DNA of 44,767 nt from DATFML01 sp964571225 (GTDB taxonomy: Bacteria; Pseudomonadota; Gammaproteobacteria; DATFLG01), in the NCBI GenBank assembly GCA_964571225.1, contig CAZNBB010000016.1:1-44767 (forward strand). Direction: 5' to 3'. The notes beneath the pieces were generated by a model. That model was not told the DNA's origin. It did not search any database and saw nothing but the letters and a program-made list of their open reading frames with translations. Shown here piece after piece: positions 1 to 9,075 of this stretch. The translations under genes were made by a program, and so were the position numbers. Positions within the stretch are counted from its first letter, which is position 1. Each line of letters begins with the position of its first letter.

Positions 1-1646
1 GAGAAGGTGCGGGTCAGGGTATCCAGGTTGATGCGGTCCACCTGGATGTTGGCCTGCAGGCGCGGTACCAGGCCGAATGGACGCTCCATGGTGACGTCCC
101 GCATGGTGATATCCCCCCCGAACACCCGCACCAGCAGCACACCGCCCACCGTCAGCACGCCGTCGCGGTAGCGCACGTCCGGAATCACCCCGGACAGCTT
201 CCCCGACAGCGGCATCCAGCCCACCGCTTTGGTGAAGGCCTGCAGGGAAACAGGCGTCAGCACACCGGTGAAATCCCAGGCCATGTGCGGTGTGCCGGCA
301 TCCTCGATGGTGGCCTTGTCGATCAGCAGGTCCCCATCCAGCACCGGAATGCGGGCGGCCTCGTGGAGGCTGAAGCGCATGCCCCTGGACTGCAGCGCGA
401 CTTTCGCCGAGCCCAGGGAGATACGGTACAGACTGCCCGACCGCCAGCTCAAATCGGACCGGCGCAGGACATCGTCGCGGGCCCAATCCAGGTTGCCGGC
501 CAGCCCCTTGAGTGCGAACCGGCCCTGCTTATCATGCATGGATGCGTCCGCCAGGTGCAGATCGACCGACTGCAAGGCTCCGCCGCGATAGCTCAGGTGA
601 CCGTGCAGGGTGCCGGTGATGTCGTTCAGGTCGCCACCCAATGTGCCCAGCGCCCATGGCTGTACGTAATTGGTATACAGGCCCGCCAACCGGGCCTGCA
701 CCACTTGCAGAGTCAGGGAGGTCAAGGAGGGCGTCTTGGCCAGCGCCACCTCCGCCGTACCGTGGGCGTCGATCACACCGGGGTGATCCCAGCTGAACCC
801 GGCCAGCCGCAGCCGTTTGCGGACCGGATCCCAGCGGCCGTGCGCCTGCAGCACAATGGGCCTGGCCGGCACCTCCAGGTAGAGGGGGTCCTCGTACAGC
901 TGCCCCTTGCGGGCATGCATCGCGGCACCCACGGCCCATCCGTTCCCTTCCCGGGTCAGCTCGGCGCTCGCGTCGAGGGTCAGGTCCTGCCCGGCACGGG
1001 TGCCGCTGGCGTTGCTGAAGTCCAGCCCCAGGGTGCGAGCCCGCAGCCGCACCGTACCCGGTGCTGCGCCAGCCCCTTTGGCCTGCAGCTGCAGATCCAA
1101 CGTCCCCTTACCCGTATAACCCTTCATCAGCCCGTGTCGCTGCAGCTCGGAGAACACTTGCGCGGCTTGCAGGGCCTTACCCTGCAGGTCGGCCTGCCAT
1201 GCCGTCCGGCCTAGCCGTGCATTGACCGTCAAGGTGCCGCCCGCGAAGGCCACCTCGTGCAGGGAGATGGCCAGGGAGCCGGCAGCTCGCCGATAGTCGA
1301 AGGCCATGGTGCCGGATAAGGGACCGGGCAGGCCGGGACTGCTGGCCGTGAAAGTCCCCTGTGGGCATTGGATACGGGATGCATCCCAACGCAGATGGGT
1401 GCAAGACAGCTGCAGGCCCGCCAGGGACAGGCCGAGTCCGGGCAACTGCACGTGGGCCACCCGCACCCGCACCGCGGGCCCATCGGCTTGCAGACCGGAC
1501 AGGGTCACCACCACCCCGCCGGCGGACCACTGGGGGCCATGCACGCTGCCCAGCGACAGACGCACGGCGTCAACGGCCGCCGCGGGGCCGGCAAGGATCA
1601 AGACGAAAAGAACGAGAAACCGGAAGAAGGGAACCGGCACGGCCAC
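1..1646 (-). CDS. AsmA/YdbH-like exported protein (C-terminus beyond window)
   Basis: An open frame of 548 codons runs without a stop from just after the cysM stop to the window edge, so the C-terminus is missing. The first possible start is GTG at 1646, in frame and two codons after the cysM stop; GTG at 1640 is an alternative and gives a classic signal peptide (PVPFFRFLVLFVLILAG then AAA). No ATG or strong ribosome binding site is present, so coupling to cysM translation is likely. The rest is a long string of beta-strand-like, hydrophobic-alternating segments with many Leu/Gly, typical of AsmA/TamB/YdbH-type proteins that bridge inner and outer membranes in lipid transport. The family call rests on overall style and on the stretch LTVGGVLLVRVFGGDI near the edge, not on a signature motif, so function is tentative. 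Confidence 0.65.
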   Translation of the reverse strand, partial: MAVPVPFFRFLVLFVLILAGPAAAVDAVRLSLGSVHGPQWSAGGVVVTLSGLQADGPAVRVRVAHVQLPGLGLSLAGLQLSCTHLRWDASRIQCPQGTFTASSPGLPGPLSGTMAFDYRRAAGSLAISLHEVAFAGGTLTVNARLGRTAWQADLQGKALQAAQVFSELQRHGLMKGYTGKGTLDLQLQAKGAGAAPGTVRLRARTLGLDFSNASGTRAGQDLTLDASAELTREGNGWAVGAAMHARKGQLYEDPLYLEVPARPIVLQAHGRWDPVRKRLRLAGFSWDHPGVIDAHGTAEVALAKTPSLTSLTLQVVQARLAGLYTNYVQPWALGTLGGDLNDITGTLHGHLSYRGGALQSVDLHLADASMHDKQGRFALKGLAGNLDWARDDVLRRSDLSWRSGSLYRISLGSAKVALQSRGMRFSLHEAARIPVLDGDLLIDKATIEDAGTPHMAWDFTGVLTPVSLQAFTKAVGWMPLSGKLSGVIPDVRYRDGVLTVGGVLLVRVFGGDITMRDVTMERPFGLVPRLQANIQVDRINLDTLTRTF

Positions 1647-1649
1647 CGG

Positions 1650-2540
1650 TCAGGCGGAAAATATACCTGTGGACAGATAGCGGTCGCCGCGATCGCAGAT
1701 GATCGCCACAATGACGGCATCCTCCACTTCCCGGGACAATTGAAGCGCCGCCGCCACCGCGCCCCCGGAAGAGATGCCTGCAAAGATGCCTTCGCGCGCG
1801 GCCAGCGCACGGGTGGTATCTTCCGCTTCCTGCTGCCCGACATCGATCACCCGATCCACCCGCGAAGCTTCGAAGATGCTGGGCAGGTAAGCCTCCGGCC
1901 AGCGCCGGATGCCGGGTATGGACGCCCCCTCCCGGGGCTGCACACCGACGATCTGGACCCGGGGGCTGACCTCCTTTAGATAGCGGGAGGTGCCCATGAT
2001 GGTGCCGGTGGTCCCCATGGCGCTCACGAAGTGGGTCACCCGCCCGTCGGTGTCCCGCCAGATCTCGGGGCCGGTGCCTTCGTAGTGCGCCCGCGGGTTG
2101 TCCGGGTTGGAGAACTGGTCCAGTACCTTGCCTTTGCCGTCGGCTTCCATCTCCTTGGCCAGGTCGCGGGCCCCTTCCATGCCCTGCTCGCGGGTCACGA
2201 GGACGATTTCGGCGCCATAAGCCTTCATGGCTGCGCGCCTTTCCACACTCATGTTTTCCGGCATGATCAATACCATGCGATAGCCCTTGATGGCGGCGGC
2301 CATGGCCAGGGCGATGCCCGTATTGCCGCTGGTTGCCTCGATCAAGGTGCCGCCGGGGCGGATTTCGCCGCGCTCCTCGGCGTGCTGAATCATGCTCAGG
2401 GCGGGGCGGTCCTTTACCGAGCCCGCCGGATTGTTGCCTTCGAGTTTGACCAGCACCTGATTGCCGTTATCGGACACCAGACGCTGCAGGCGCACCAGAG
2501 GCGTGTTGCCGACGAAAGACTCGATGGTGGGGAAAGTCAT
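1650..2540 (-). CDS. cysM: Cysteine synthase B (O-acetylserine sulfhydrylase, CysM type)
   Basis: A 296-residue PLP enzyme that makes cysteine from O-acetylserine and sulfide or thiosulfate in the cytoplasm. The start is set at ATG 2540 (MTFPTIESFVGNTPLV), where the family normally begins; an upstream extension of the frame has no similarity to the family. Visible motifs are the PLP lysine in NNPAGSVKDRPA, the substrate loop EATSGNTGIALA, the phosphate-binding glycines in GTTGTIMG, and the PLP-ring serine region ISSGGAV near the C-terminus. The C-terminal part RWPEAYLPSIF fits CysM better than CysK. It is transcribed divergently from the TonB receptor gene and is followed immediately by the AsmA-like gene, with which it probably forms an operon. 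Confidence 0.93.
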   Translation of the reverse strand: MTFPTIESFVGNTPLVRLQRLVSDNGNQVLVKLEGNNPAGSVKDRPALSMIQHAEERGEIRPGGTLIEATSGNTGIALAMAAAIKGYRMVLIMPENMSVERRAAMKAYGAEIVLVTREQGMEGARDLAKEMEADGKGKVLDQFSNPDNPRAHYEGTGPEIWRDTDGRVTHFVSAMGTTGTIMGTSRYLKEVSPRVQIVGVQPREGASIPGIRRWPEAYLPSIFEASRVDRVIDVGQQEAEDTTRALAAREGIFAGISSGGAVAAALQLSREVEDAVIVAIICDRGDRYLSTGIFSA

Positions 2541-2702
2541 GGACGCCAGTTTACTCCAAAGGCGACACGGGAAAGAAGCGGGGCCGGAGGCCCATTGGCG
2601 GTCTTTTGACGCAACCCCGCAATCCCTGCAACATATCGGGTATCCGGCCGAAATAATTACACGATAGCCAGCAGCAACGATCAGCGACCGAGATACCAGC
2701 AC

Positions 2703-4796
2703 ATGCCAAATCGCTCCAAGTACGTCCGATCGAGGACAAGGCGCTTACTCGCGTCGCTGGGAGGCGCCGTGACCCTGGCAACCGCCGCCACCGCCCACAG
2801 CGCGGTTGCCGGTGCCAGACTGAATCAGCTTCCCAATGAACAATATTTTCTGCAACAGATGCCGGTGGTGCTGTCGGCCACCCGCCTGGCCCAGCCCAAG
2901 TCCGACGCACCCGCCGCCGTCACCATCATCGACCACGAGATGATAGCGGCCAGCGGTGCCACCAACATTCCGGATCTGTTCCGGCTGGTCCCCGGCTTTC
3001 AGGTGACCTATGCCAGCGGCAATCAACCGGTGGTTACCTACCATGGCATGAGTGACGAGTATGCCAAGCGTATGCAGGTACTGGTGGACGGGCGCTCGGT
3101 GTACGACCCGGTTTTCGGCGGTGTGGATTGGACCAATCTGCCGGTCGCCCTGGAGAACATAGACCATATCGAGGTGATCCGGGGACCCAACGGCGCCGCC
3201 TATGGGTCCAACGCCTTCCTGGGCGCCATCAACATCGTTACCCGCGACCCGGCCCGCGACCGGGGCACTTTTATCCGAGCCGCCGCCGGCAACGACAACT
3301 TCCGCAAGGGGGTCATCCGCCACGGCGGCACCCTGGGCAAACTGAATTATCGAGTCACCTTGGGCTATCGACAGGACAACGGCTTCTCCAACCGCTACGA
3401 CTACCGCCGCGTCTCCCTGGCGACCTTCCGTGGCGACTACAACCTGAGCCCAACCGACAGCCTGGACATCTCCGCCGGCTACGCAGGCGGCCCCCATGGC
3501 GCCGGGGTATCGGCGACCAGCGACCTGCTGCCGTTGCACGACTCCCAGGTCCACGAGCATTTCGAGCAGTTGCGCTGGCACCACTTCGGAACGGGAGGCG
3601 GCGAATACACCCTGCAGTTCTACCACAACTACCGGAGCCGTTCGGAATACGGCAGTCAGCCCATGCTGGCCTCCACCGAGCTCGGCATTCCTCCGGCCCT
3701 GTTCGAGCAGTTGACGGGCGAACCCGACCAGCATCTGCCTCTCAACTACAGCACGCGGGAAGACCGGTACGAAATCGAGTTCCAGCACCGTTTCCGTTTG
3801 AACCCGAGCACCCGGGTGGTCTGGGGCACCAGCGCCCGCCTGGACCAAGGCGGCGGGCCCCAGTGGTTCATCGGGCGCAACGAGCTGATCGATGCCCATC
3901 TGTACCGACTATTCGGCAACGTGGAATGGCACCCTGTGCGGGACCTGGTGGTCAATGCGGGGAGCATGATGGAAAAGAGCAGCCTGACCGGCACTCACGT
4001 ATCACCGCGGTTGGCGCTGAACTACCACGCCACCCACACCCAGACAGTGCGGGTCAGCGCCTCTCGTGCCTACCGGCTGCCGACATTGTACGAAGACTTC
4101 GCCAATGCCGGTCTGGTGACCCAGGGAGGTACGCCTCTGTATCTGCGCTTCATCGGACCGGGCAACCTCAGGCCCGAGCAGATCACCTCCTATGAGCTCG
4201 GATACCTGGCAACCGCGGAGCGCTACAGCCTGTCGCTGGACGCGGAGGCCTATCACCATGTAGTAAGGGACCGCATCACCGATGTGGACTACAAGCAGTA
4301 TCCCGAACCGTTCGGAATGGTCTCCAACGGGCTGGTGTACGGCAACTCGCGCGGCCTGACCATCAATGGAGCGGAGTTTTCGCTGCGCTACCAGCCGAGC
4401 CGAAGGACCCTGGTGCTGGTCAACTACGCTTATGCCCACGCCCGCGGTTCGGTGCTGAACAGCATCAATCCGCCCGCGCCTCCGGAGTACCGGGACCGAT
4501 CCCAGACCGTCCCCACCCACACCGAGAGCGTGCTGCTCATGCGCCGTCTCCCGCACCAGTTGGAAGCCAGCGCCATGTACTACCGGGTGAGCGCCATGCG
4601 CTGGATGGGCAACGGCGACGCCCTCGGCCCCCAGGACCGTCTCGACCTCAGGCTGGCCAAGAGGTTTCGGATCGGAAACACCTATTCGCGCGTTTCCGTT
4701 GTGCTGCAGAACGCCCTTCACGATTACACGGAGTTTCGCGTGGAAAATGTCTTCAAACACCGGATCTACGCGCAGCTCGACGTAAACCTGCCCTGA
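2703..4796 (+). CDS. TonB-dependent outer membrane receptor
   Basis: A 697-residue outer membrane receptor. A signal-peptide-like N-terminus (RRLLASLGGAVTLATAATAH) leads into a plug domain at about residues 55-170, with typical elements: APAAVTIID, IPDLFRLVPGFQV, VLVDGRSVYDP, IEVIRGPNGAAYGSNA and INIVTRD. The remainder is a 22-strand barrel pattern with repeated Tyr/Arg-rich strands and RPEQITSYELGY. It ends VNLP rather than with the usual aromatic residue. The ligand is not evident; no siderophore synthesis or heme genes are nearby. The next gene starts one base after the stop, so receptor, binding protein and BarA kinase look like one operon. No cobalamin riboswitch-like structure was seen in the short leader. 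Confidence 0.88.
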   Translation: MPNRSKYVRSRTRRLLASLGGAVTLATAATAHSAVAGARLNQLPNEQYFLQQMPVVLSATRLAQPKSDAPAAVTIIDHEMIAASGATNIPDLFRLVPGFQVTYASGNQPVVTYHGMSDEYAKRMQVLVDGRSVYDPVFGGVDWTNLPVALENIDHIEVIRGPNGAAYGSNAFLGAINIVTRDPARDRGTFIRAAAGNDNFRKGVIRHGGTLGKLNYRVTLGYRQDNGFSNRYDYRRVSLATFRGDYNLSPTDSLDISAGYAGGPHGAGVSATSDLLPLHDSQVHEHFEQLRWHHFGTGGGEYTLQFYHNYRSRSEYGSQPMLASTELGIPPALFEQLTGEPDQHLPLNYSTREDRYEIEFQHRFRLNPSTRVVWGTSARLDQGGGPQWFIGRNELIDAHLYRLFGNVEWHPVRDLVVNAGSMMEKSSLTGTHVSPRLALNYHATHTQTVRVSASRAYRLPTLYEDFANAGLVTQGGTPLYLRFIGPGNLRPEQITSYELGYLATAERYSLSLDAEAYHHVVRDRITDVDYKQYPEPFGMVSNGLVYGNSRGLTINGAEFSLRYQPSRRTLVLVNYAYAHARGSVLNSINPPAPPEYRDRSQTVPTHTESVLLMRRLPHQLEASAMYYRVSAMRWMGNGDALGPQDRLDLRLAKRFRIGNTYSRVSVVLQNALHDYTEFRVENVFKHRIYAQLDVNLP

Positions 4797-4797
4797 G

Positions 4798-5838
4798 ATG
4801 CAGCGGCGTGCCGGCGCACGCCCGACGGACATGCGAGCGCAGCGACAAGCGTCCAACCGCCAACCAGCACCGACCCACGGCTGGGCGCTGCGGCGCACGG
4901 CCGCGAGCCTGCGCCGGATCCTTGCGTTGGTCCTGTTTGCCCTGCTGACCGCACCGCCGGCCCATGCAGGCGAGCGCCTGTTGATACTGCTCAGTGGAAA
5001 CAGCCCAGTCTACGACCGCGTGGAACGTGCGCTCGTGCAATCGGTAGCGCCCGCGGTGCGCAAGACCCTGGACATAACGGTCGCAACACCCGATACCACA
5101 GCAACCGCCGAACGCGGCGACACACGACTGGTCGTCGCTGTAGGCGTGCGGGCCGCGACCAAGGCGCTGCAAACGGCGCGGCACACGCCGGTGTTGTGCG
5201 TGCTGGTCCCGCAGGTGACTTATGAAACGCTGCAGAAAACCTACGCTGCGGATTCGTCGGCTCCGATCAGCGCCATCTATCTGGATCAACCGATGGGCCG
5301 GCAACTGGACCTGGCACGCCTGGCGGTTCCCAACCTGGAGCAGGTCAGCGTCCTGCTGGGCCCCACGTCCCGGCTACGCCGCGGTGCCCTGGAAGCGGCT
5401 GCCCGCCAACGCAAACTCCAATTGCAGATAGGCGAAATCGGTCCCGACGACAATCCCTTGGTCGCCCTCGCATCGATATTGGAGGACAGCGACGCCCTGC
5501 TGGCGGAACCCGACCCGGTGGTGTTCAATCGCGGCAATCTGGAGGGCATACTGCTCGGCACCTACCGTATGAGCATACCGGTTATCGGCTTCTCCCATGC
5601 CTACGTCGAGGCGGGAGCTCTCGCCGCGGTGTACTCGACGCCGGAGCAGATCGGGCGCCAGACCGGCGAACTGATATCCAGGATCGCCGCCCAAGGCCGG
5701 TGGAAACTTCCAAAGCCTGCGTATCCGGCTTACTATACGGTGGCAGTCAATCGGCAGGTGGCCCGTTCCCTGCGTATCGGTATTCCGACCGGCCCGCAAC
5801 TGCATCAAGAGCTTGAAAAGTTGGAGCGGCCGCAATGA
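4798..5838 (+). CDS. Periplasmic ABC-type substrate-binding protein (ABC_sub_bind family)
   Basis: Up to 346 residues. The mapped ATG gives an unusual 38-residue basic preamble before a hydrophobic export signal (LRRILALVLFALLTAPPAHA); ATG at 4831 is an alternative start, still with a long n-region, and neither has a clear ribosome binding site. The mature part has the two-lobed pattern of PF04392 proteins: RLLILLSGNSPVYDRV at the N-lobe, RLVVAVGVRAATKAL, PVLCVLVPQVTYETL, an ISAIYLDQPMGRQLDLARL segment, and IPVIGFSHAYVEAGALAAVY in the C-lobe. No permease or ATPase genes accompany it. It overlaps the BarA-like kinase by 4 nt (ATGA), which suggests that it may present a ligand to the sensor rather than to a transporter. 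That role is inference. Confidence 0.82.
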   Translation: MQRRAGARPTDMRAQRQASNRQPAPTHGWALRRTAASLRRILALVLFALLTAPPAHAGERLLILLSGNSPVYDRVERALVQSVAPAVRKTLDITVATPDTTATAERGDTRLVVAVGVRAATKALQTARHTPVLCVLVPQVTYETLQKTYAADSSAPISAIYLDQPMGRQLDLARLAVPNLEQVSVLLGPTSRLRRGALEAAARQRKLQLQIGEIGPDDNPLVALASILEDSDALLAEPDPVVFNRGNLEGILLGTYRMSIPVIGFSHAYVEAGALAAVYSTPEQIGRQTGELISRIAAQGRWKLPKPAYPAYYTVAVNRQVARSLRIGIPTGPQLHQELEKLERPQ

Positions 5839-8630
5839 CACGCCAAAGCATTCGCAGCCGTGTTGTGGTTCTCGCGATCGCCCCAGCGGCCGCCATCGCC
5901 CTGCTGCTCGGGGCCTACTTCATCCATACCCGTATCGAGGACCTCGAGCAGGCCCTGACCGAACGCGGTCACGCCATCGCCAACCAGCTGGCTCCCGCCA
6001 GCGAGTACGGTGTGTTTTCCGGCAATCGCGCCTTTCTGCGGGGCCTCGCGGATGCCACCCTGAGCGAGCCTGACGTCAGTTCCGTCAAGTTCACCGATCC
6101 GGACGGTCGGGTCCTGACCAAAGTCTCCCGCCAACCGGACGAACACCGCACCGACGCGGGTCGCGAACTGAGTTTTCGCTCCCCCATCCATCAAACCGAA
6201 ATCGCGGTCAACGACTTTGGCGTGGACAGCGACGTGCGAGCGGCCGGCGGCCGTGCCGGCGACGGGCCGATCATCGGCTGGGTGGACGTGACGTTGTCCC
6301 ATGCGGCCACCACACGGCGGCAGCACCAGATCCTGCTCAACAGCCTGCTGATAACCCTCATCGGGCTGGCGTGCAGCGCACTGATCGCCCTGCGGATCGG
6401 ACGCAGCGTCACGACCCCCGTAATGCGCCTGACCCGTGCGGTGGAAAGGCTCGGACGCGGCGAGCTCAACACCCGGGTGGAAAGTGGCTCGGCGGGAGAG
6501 CTCGGAACGCTGGAGCACGGCATCAACCAGATGGCCGCGGCCCTGCAGACCGCCCACGGCGAACTGCAGGAACAGGTGGACCGCGCCACTGCCGAACTGC
6601 GGGAGACCCTGGAAGCGGTGGAAATCCAGAACGTCGAGCTCGACATCGCGCGCAAGCGGGCACTGCAGGCGAGCAAGGTGAAATCAGAATTCCTCGCCAA
6701 TATGAGTCACGAGATCCGCACGCCCATGAACGGCATTCTGGGATTCGTCGACCTGCTGTCGCGCACCAACATGACCGTCGAGCAGCGTGACTACGTCACC
6801 ACCATTCGCAAGTCCGCTACCAATCTGCTTACCATCGTCAACGACATTCTGGACTTCTCCAAGATCGAGTCCGGGAAGCTGCTGATCGACCAGGTGCCGT
6901 TCGACCTGCGCGAAACGGTGGAGGATGCCCTTGCACTGTTGGCGCCAGCCGCCCACGAGAAGAACCTGGAGCTGGTGTCGCTGATCTACTCGGACGTACC
7001 GACCCATCTGAGCGGCGATCCAATCCGTATCCGCCAGATCATCATCAACCTGACGGGAAACGCGATCAAATTCACCAACCAGGGTAGCGTCGTGGTCCGC
7101 GTAATGGTCGAAGAAGAAGGCGACGATGACGTGCTGCTCAAGCTCAGCGTCACCGATACGGGCATCGGACTTTCCGACGAAGAACAGACCCGCCTTTTCG
7201 TGGCTTTCAGCCAGGCCGACACGTCCGCGACCCGGCGCTTCGGCGGCACGGGGCTGGGTCTGGTGATCTCCAAGAAGCTTCTCGAACAGATGGACGGCCG
7301 CATTGGGCTGGAAAGCGAACCCGGAAAAGGCTCCACATTCTGGTTCACACTGCGCTGCAAGAAGCAGAGCGCCGGTTCCGGGCGACCGGGAACCACCCCA
7401 CTCGCCGGCTATCGCGTCCTGCTGCATGACCCGCACCCGCTGGCCCGACTTTCCGTACGCCACAGCCTGAGCGCCTGGGAGATGGACGTCACCGAGACGG
7501 TCAGCCGCAAGCAGCTGTTCGAAGAGCTGGCCGACGGCGGCGCCGGCGCAACCCCGCCCCAAGTGGCGATTATCAGCCTGTCGGCCGACGAGCTCGATGC
7601 AGGCCGGCTCACGGAATTCTTTGGCGAATTGTTCGCAATCCGGTACCTGCCCGTATTGGCTCTGGTCAACTCAGTGGATCACGACCAGATGCTCAGGGTT
7701 TGTGAGGCCGGTGCAAACGCGTGCCTGTCCAAGCCGCCGCGCCAGGAAGCGCTGGAGCGCACCCTCCAGGAACTGCTGAATGTGGGCGCCCAGACCGGAA
7801 TCACGGTGGCCACCATGGATCGAAGTCCGGCCAGACCACCCGACTTCACCGGCTTGAGCGTCCTGCTGGCCGACGACAACAATATCAACCGCAAGTTGAT
7901 CGGCATGCAGCTCGAGCAGCTTGGCATAAAGGTGACCCATGCGGCGAACGGTCATGAAGCGCTGCAATGTGCGAGCGACACGCCGTTCGACATCATACTG
8001 ATGGACATACATATGCCGGAGATGAGCGGCGAGGATGCCAGCCACGCCATCCGCGAGGGCTCGAACCCGAACCGGCACACACCCATTATTGCGCTGACCG
8101 CCAATGCGCAGCCCGGGGAACGCGAGCGACTGCTGCGACTGGGCCTGGACGATTGCCTGATCAAGCCCATACCCGAGCAGGTGCTCTGGCATGCCCTGAT
8201 GCTGTGGAGCGGCCGCAACGAGACCGACGGGACGGATTACGAAGCATCTTCGCTCAACAGCGGCAGGATGCTCGACAGGGAGGAAGCCACGCAGCTTGCC
8301 GAAAGCGCCCAGCAAGTGACGGCCGAACTGTTTCAGATGCTGCTGGACGAACTGCCTCAGCGTCGAATAGAAATCGAGCAGGCGGCCGCCGATCGGGACA
8401 TGGACGCGTTGCGCGAACACGCCCACAAGCTGCATGGCTCAGCGGCCTATTGCGCCGTACCGCGACTCAAGGCGGCCGCCGCACAAGTGGAGAAGGTGGC
8501 GACCGAGCGGCAAACCCACGAGGTGTCCGACGCCGTCACGAAGCTGCTGGCAGCCATAGATGCCCTGCTGGCAGGTCCCGAACGAACCGGCGCCGACAGG
8601 TCCGCAGTCGGATCGAAGGACAGGCGCTAG
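5835..8630 (+). CDS. barA: Hybrid sensor histidine kinase/response regulator BarA
   Basis: A 931-residue tripartite kinase whose order and wording closely match E. coli BarA. It has TM1 at about residues 11-30, a periplasmic sensor segment to about 165, TM2 at about 170-190 and HAMP at about 192-245 (TTPVMRLTRAVERLGRGEL). The coiled linker carries RETLEAVEIQNVELDIARKR. The HisKA H-box is MSHEIRTPMNG with phospho-acceptor H292. The HATPase boxes are NLTGNAIKFTN, DTGIGL and GGTGLGL. The first receiver-like domain (about 525-645) lacks the Asp acceptor; the second (about 675-795) has ADDNNINRK and acceptor D724 in LMDIHMPEMSG. The HPt domain has H864 in HAHKLHGSA. BarA normally phosphorylates UvrY/GacA and so controls Csr small RNAs; the regulator is not in this window. 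Confidence 0.92.
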   Translation: MTRQSIRSRVVVLAIAPAAAIALLLGAYFIHTRIEDLEQALTERGHAIANQLAPASEYGVFSGNRAFLRGLADATLSEPDVSSVKFTDPDGRVLTKVSRQPDEHRTDAGRELSFRSPIHQTEIAVNDFGVDSDVRAAGGRAGDGPIIGWVDVTLSHAATTRRQHQILLNSLLITLIGLACSALIALRIGRSVTTPVMRLTRAVERLGRGELNTRVESGSAGELGTLEHGINQMAAALQTAHGELQEQVDRATAELRETLEAVEIQNVELDIARKRALQASKVKSEFLANMSHEIRTPMNGILGFVDLLSRTNMTVEQRDYVTTIRKSATNLLTIVNDILDFSKIESGKLLIDQVPFDLRETVEDALALLAPAAHEKNLELVSLIYSDVPTHLSGDPIRIRQIIINLTGNAIKFTNQGSVVVRVMVEEEGDDDVLLKLSVTDTGIGLSDEEQTRLFVAFSQADTSATRRFGGTGLGLVISKKLLEQMDGRIGLESEPGKGSTFWFTLRCKKQSAGSGRPGTTPLAGYRVLLHDPHPLARLSVRHSLSAWEMDVTETVSRKQLFEELADGGAGATPPQVAIISLSADELDAGRLTEFFGELFAIRYLPVLALVNSVDHDQMLRVCEAGANACLSKPPRQEALERTLQELLNVGAQTGITVATMDRSPARPPDFTGLSVLLADDNNINRKLIGMQLEQLGIKVTHAANGHEALQCASDTPFDIILMDIHMPEMSGEDASHAIREGSNPNRHTPIIALTANAQPGERERLLRLGLDDCLIKPIPEQVLWHALMLWSGRNETDGTDYEASSLNSGRMLDREEATQLAESAQQVTAELFQMLLDELPQRRIEIEQAAADRDMDALREHAHKLHGSAAYCAVPRLKAAAAQVEKVATERQTHEVSDAVTKLLAAIDALLAGPERTGADRSAVGSKDRR

Positions 8631-8678
8631 CCCTCGGGAACCTGGGAGCGCACCGCTGCAAAGTGACGCCGGACGGCC

Positions 8679-9062
8679 TTATGGCAGGCGGGAAAGCACG
8701 ACGAACGCCACGGCATAGTCCCGTTCATCAGCGATACTGACGTGGTCCACGGCGGCGCCCATGCGGTCCTTGAGCTGGGCCGCCGGACCAAGAAACTCCA
8801 GGCAGGGCCGCCCCAGCGCATCGTGGCAGATGCCGATGTGGCGGGGCTGCAAACCATCGCGAAAACCGGTACCGAACGCCTTGGCTGCCGCTTCTTTGGC
8901 GGCGAAGCGCTTGGCCAGAAAATGCGCCTGGCGCGGTACCCGGGCAAAATCCCGCAGCTCGTTGGGTGTCAGGATTCGGCGGGGGAACCGACCGCCAAAG
9001 CGATCGAGATTGCGCTCCATGCGGGCGACTTGAACGATATCCGTACCGATCCCCAGAATCAC
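8679..9062 (-). CDS. acpS: Holo-[acyl-carrier-protein] synthase
   Basis: A 127-residue phosphopantetheinyl transferase that loads the 4'-phosphopantetheine arm from CoA onto acyl carrier protein. Seen: the N-terminal GIGTDIVQVARME with metal ligand D8, and FLAKRFAAKEAAAKAFGTG with E57, both family signatures; length is normal. It lies 13 nt downstream of pdxJ on the same strand, the conserved pdxJ-acpS pairing of gammaproteobacteria, and converges with barA across 48 nt that contain no clear terminator hairpin. Confidence 0.95.
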   Translation of the reverse strand: MILGIGTDIVQVARMERNLDRFGGRFPRRILTPNELRDFARVPRQAHFLAKRFAAKEAAAKAFGTGFRDGLQPRHIGICHDALGRPCLEFLGPAAQLKDRMGAAVDHVSIADERDYAVAFVVLSRLP

Positions 9063-9075
9063 GCCCCGCCCTCCG

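Noticed and set aside
2541..2702. Riboswitch (for example cobalamin) ahead of the TonB receptor
   Set aside because: The 162-nt leader is shared with cysM and shows no conserved riboswitch core. A TTGACG at 2606-2611 with a poor -10 was considered as a promoter but is too weak to list.
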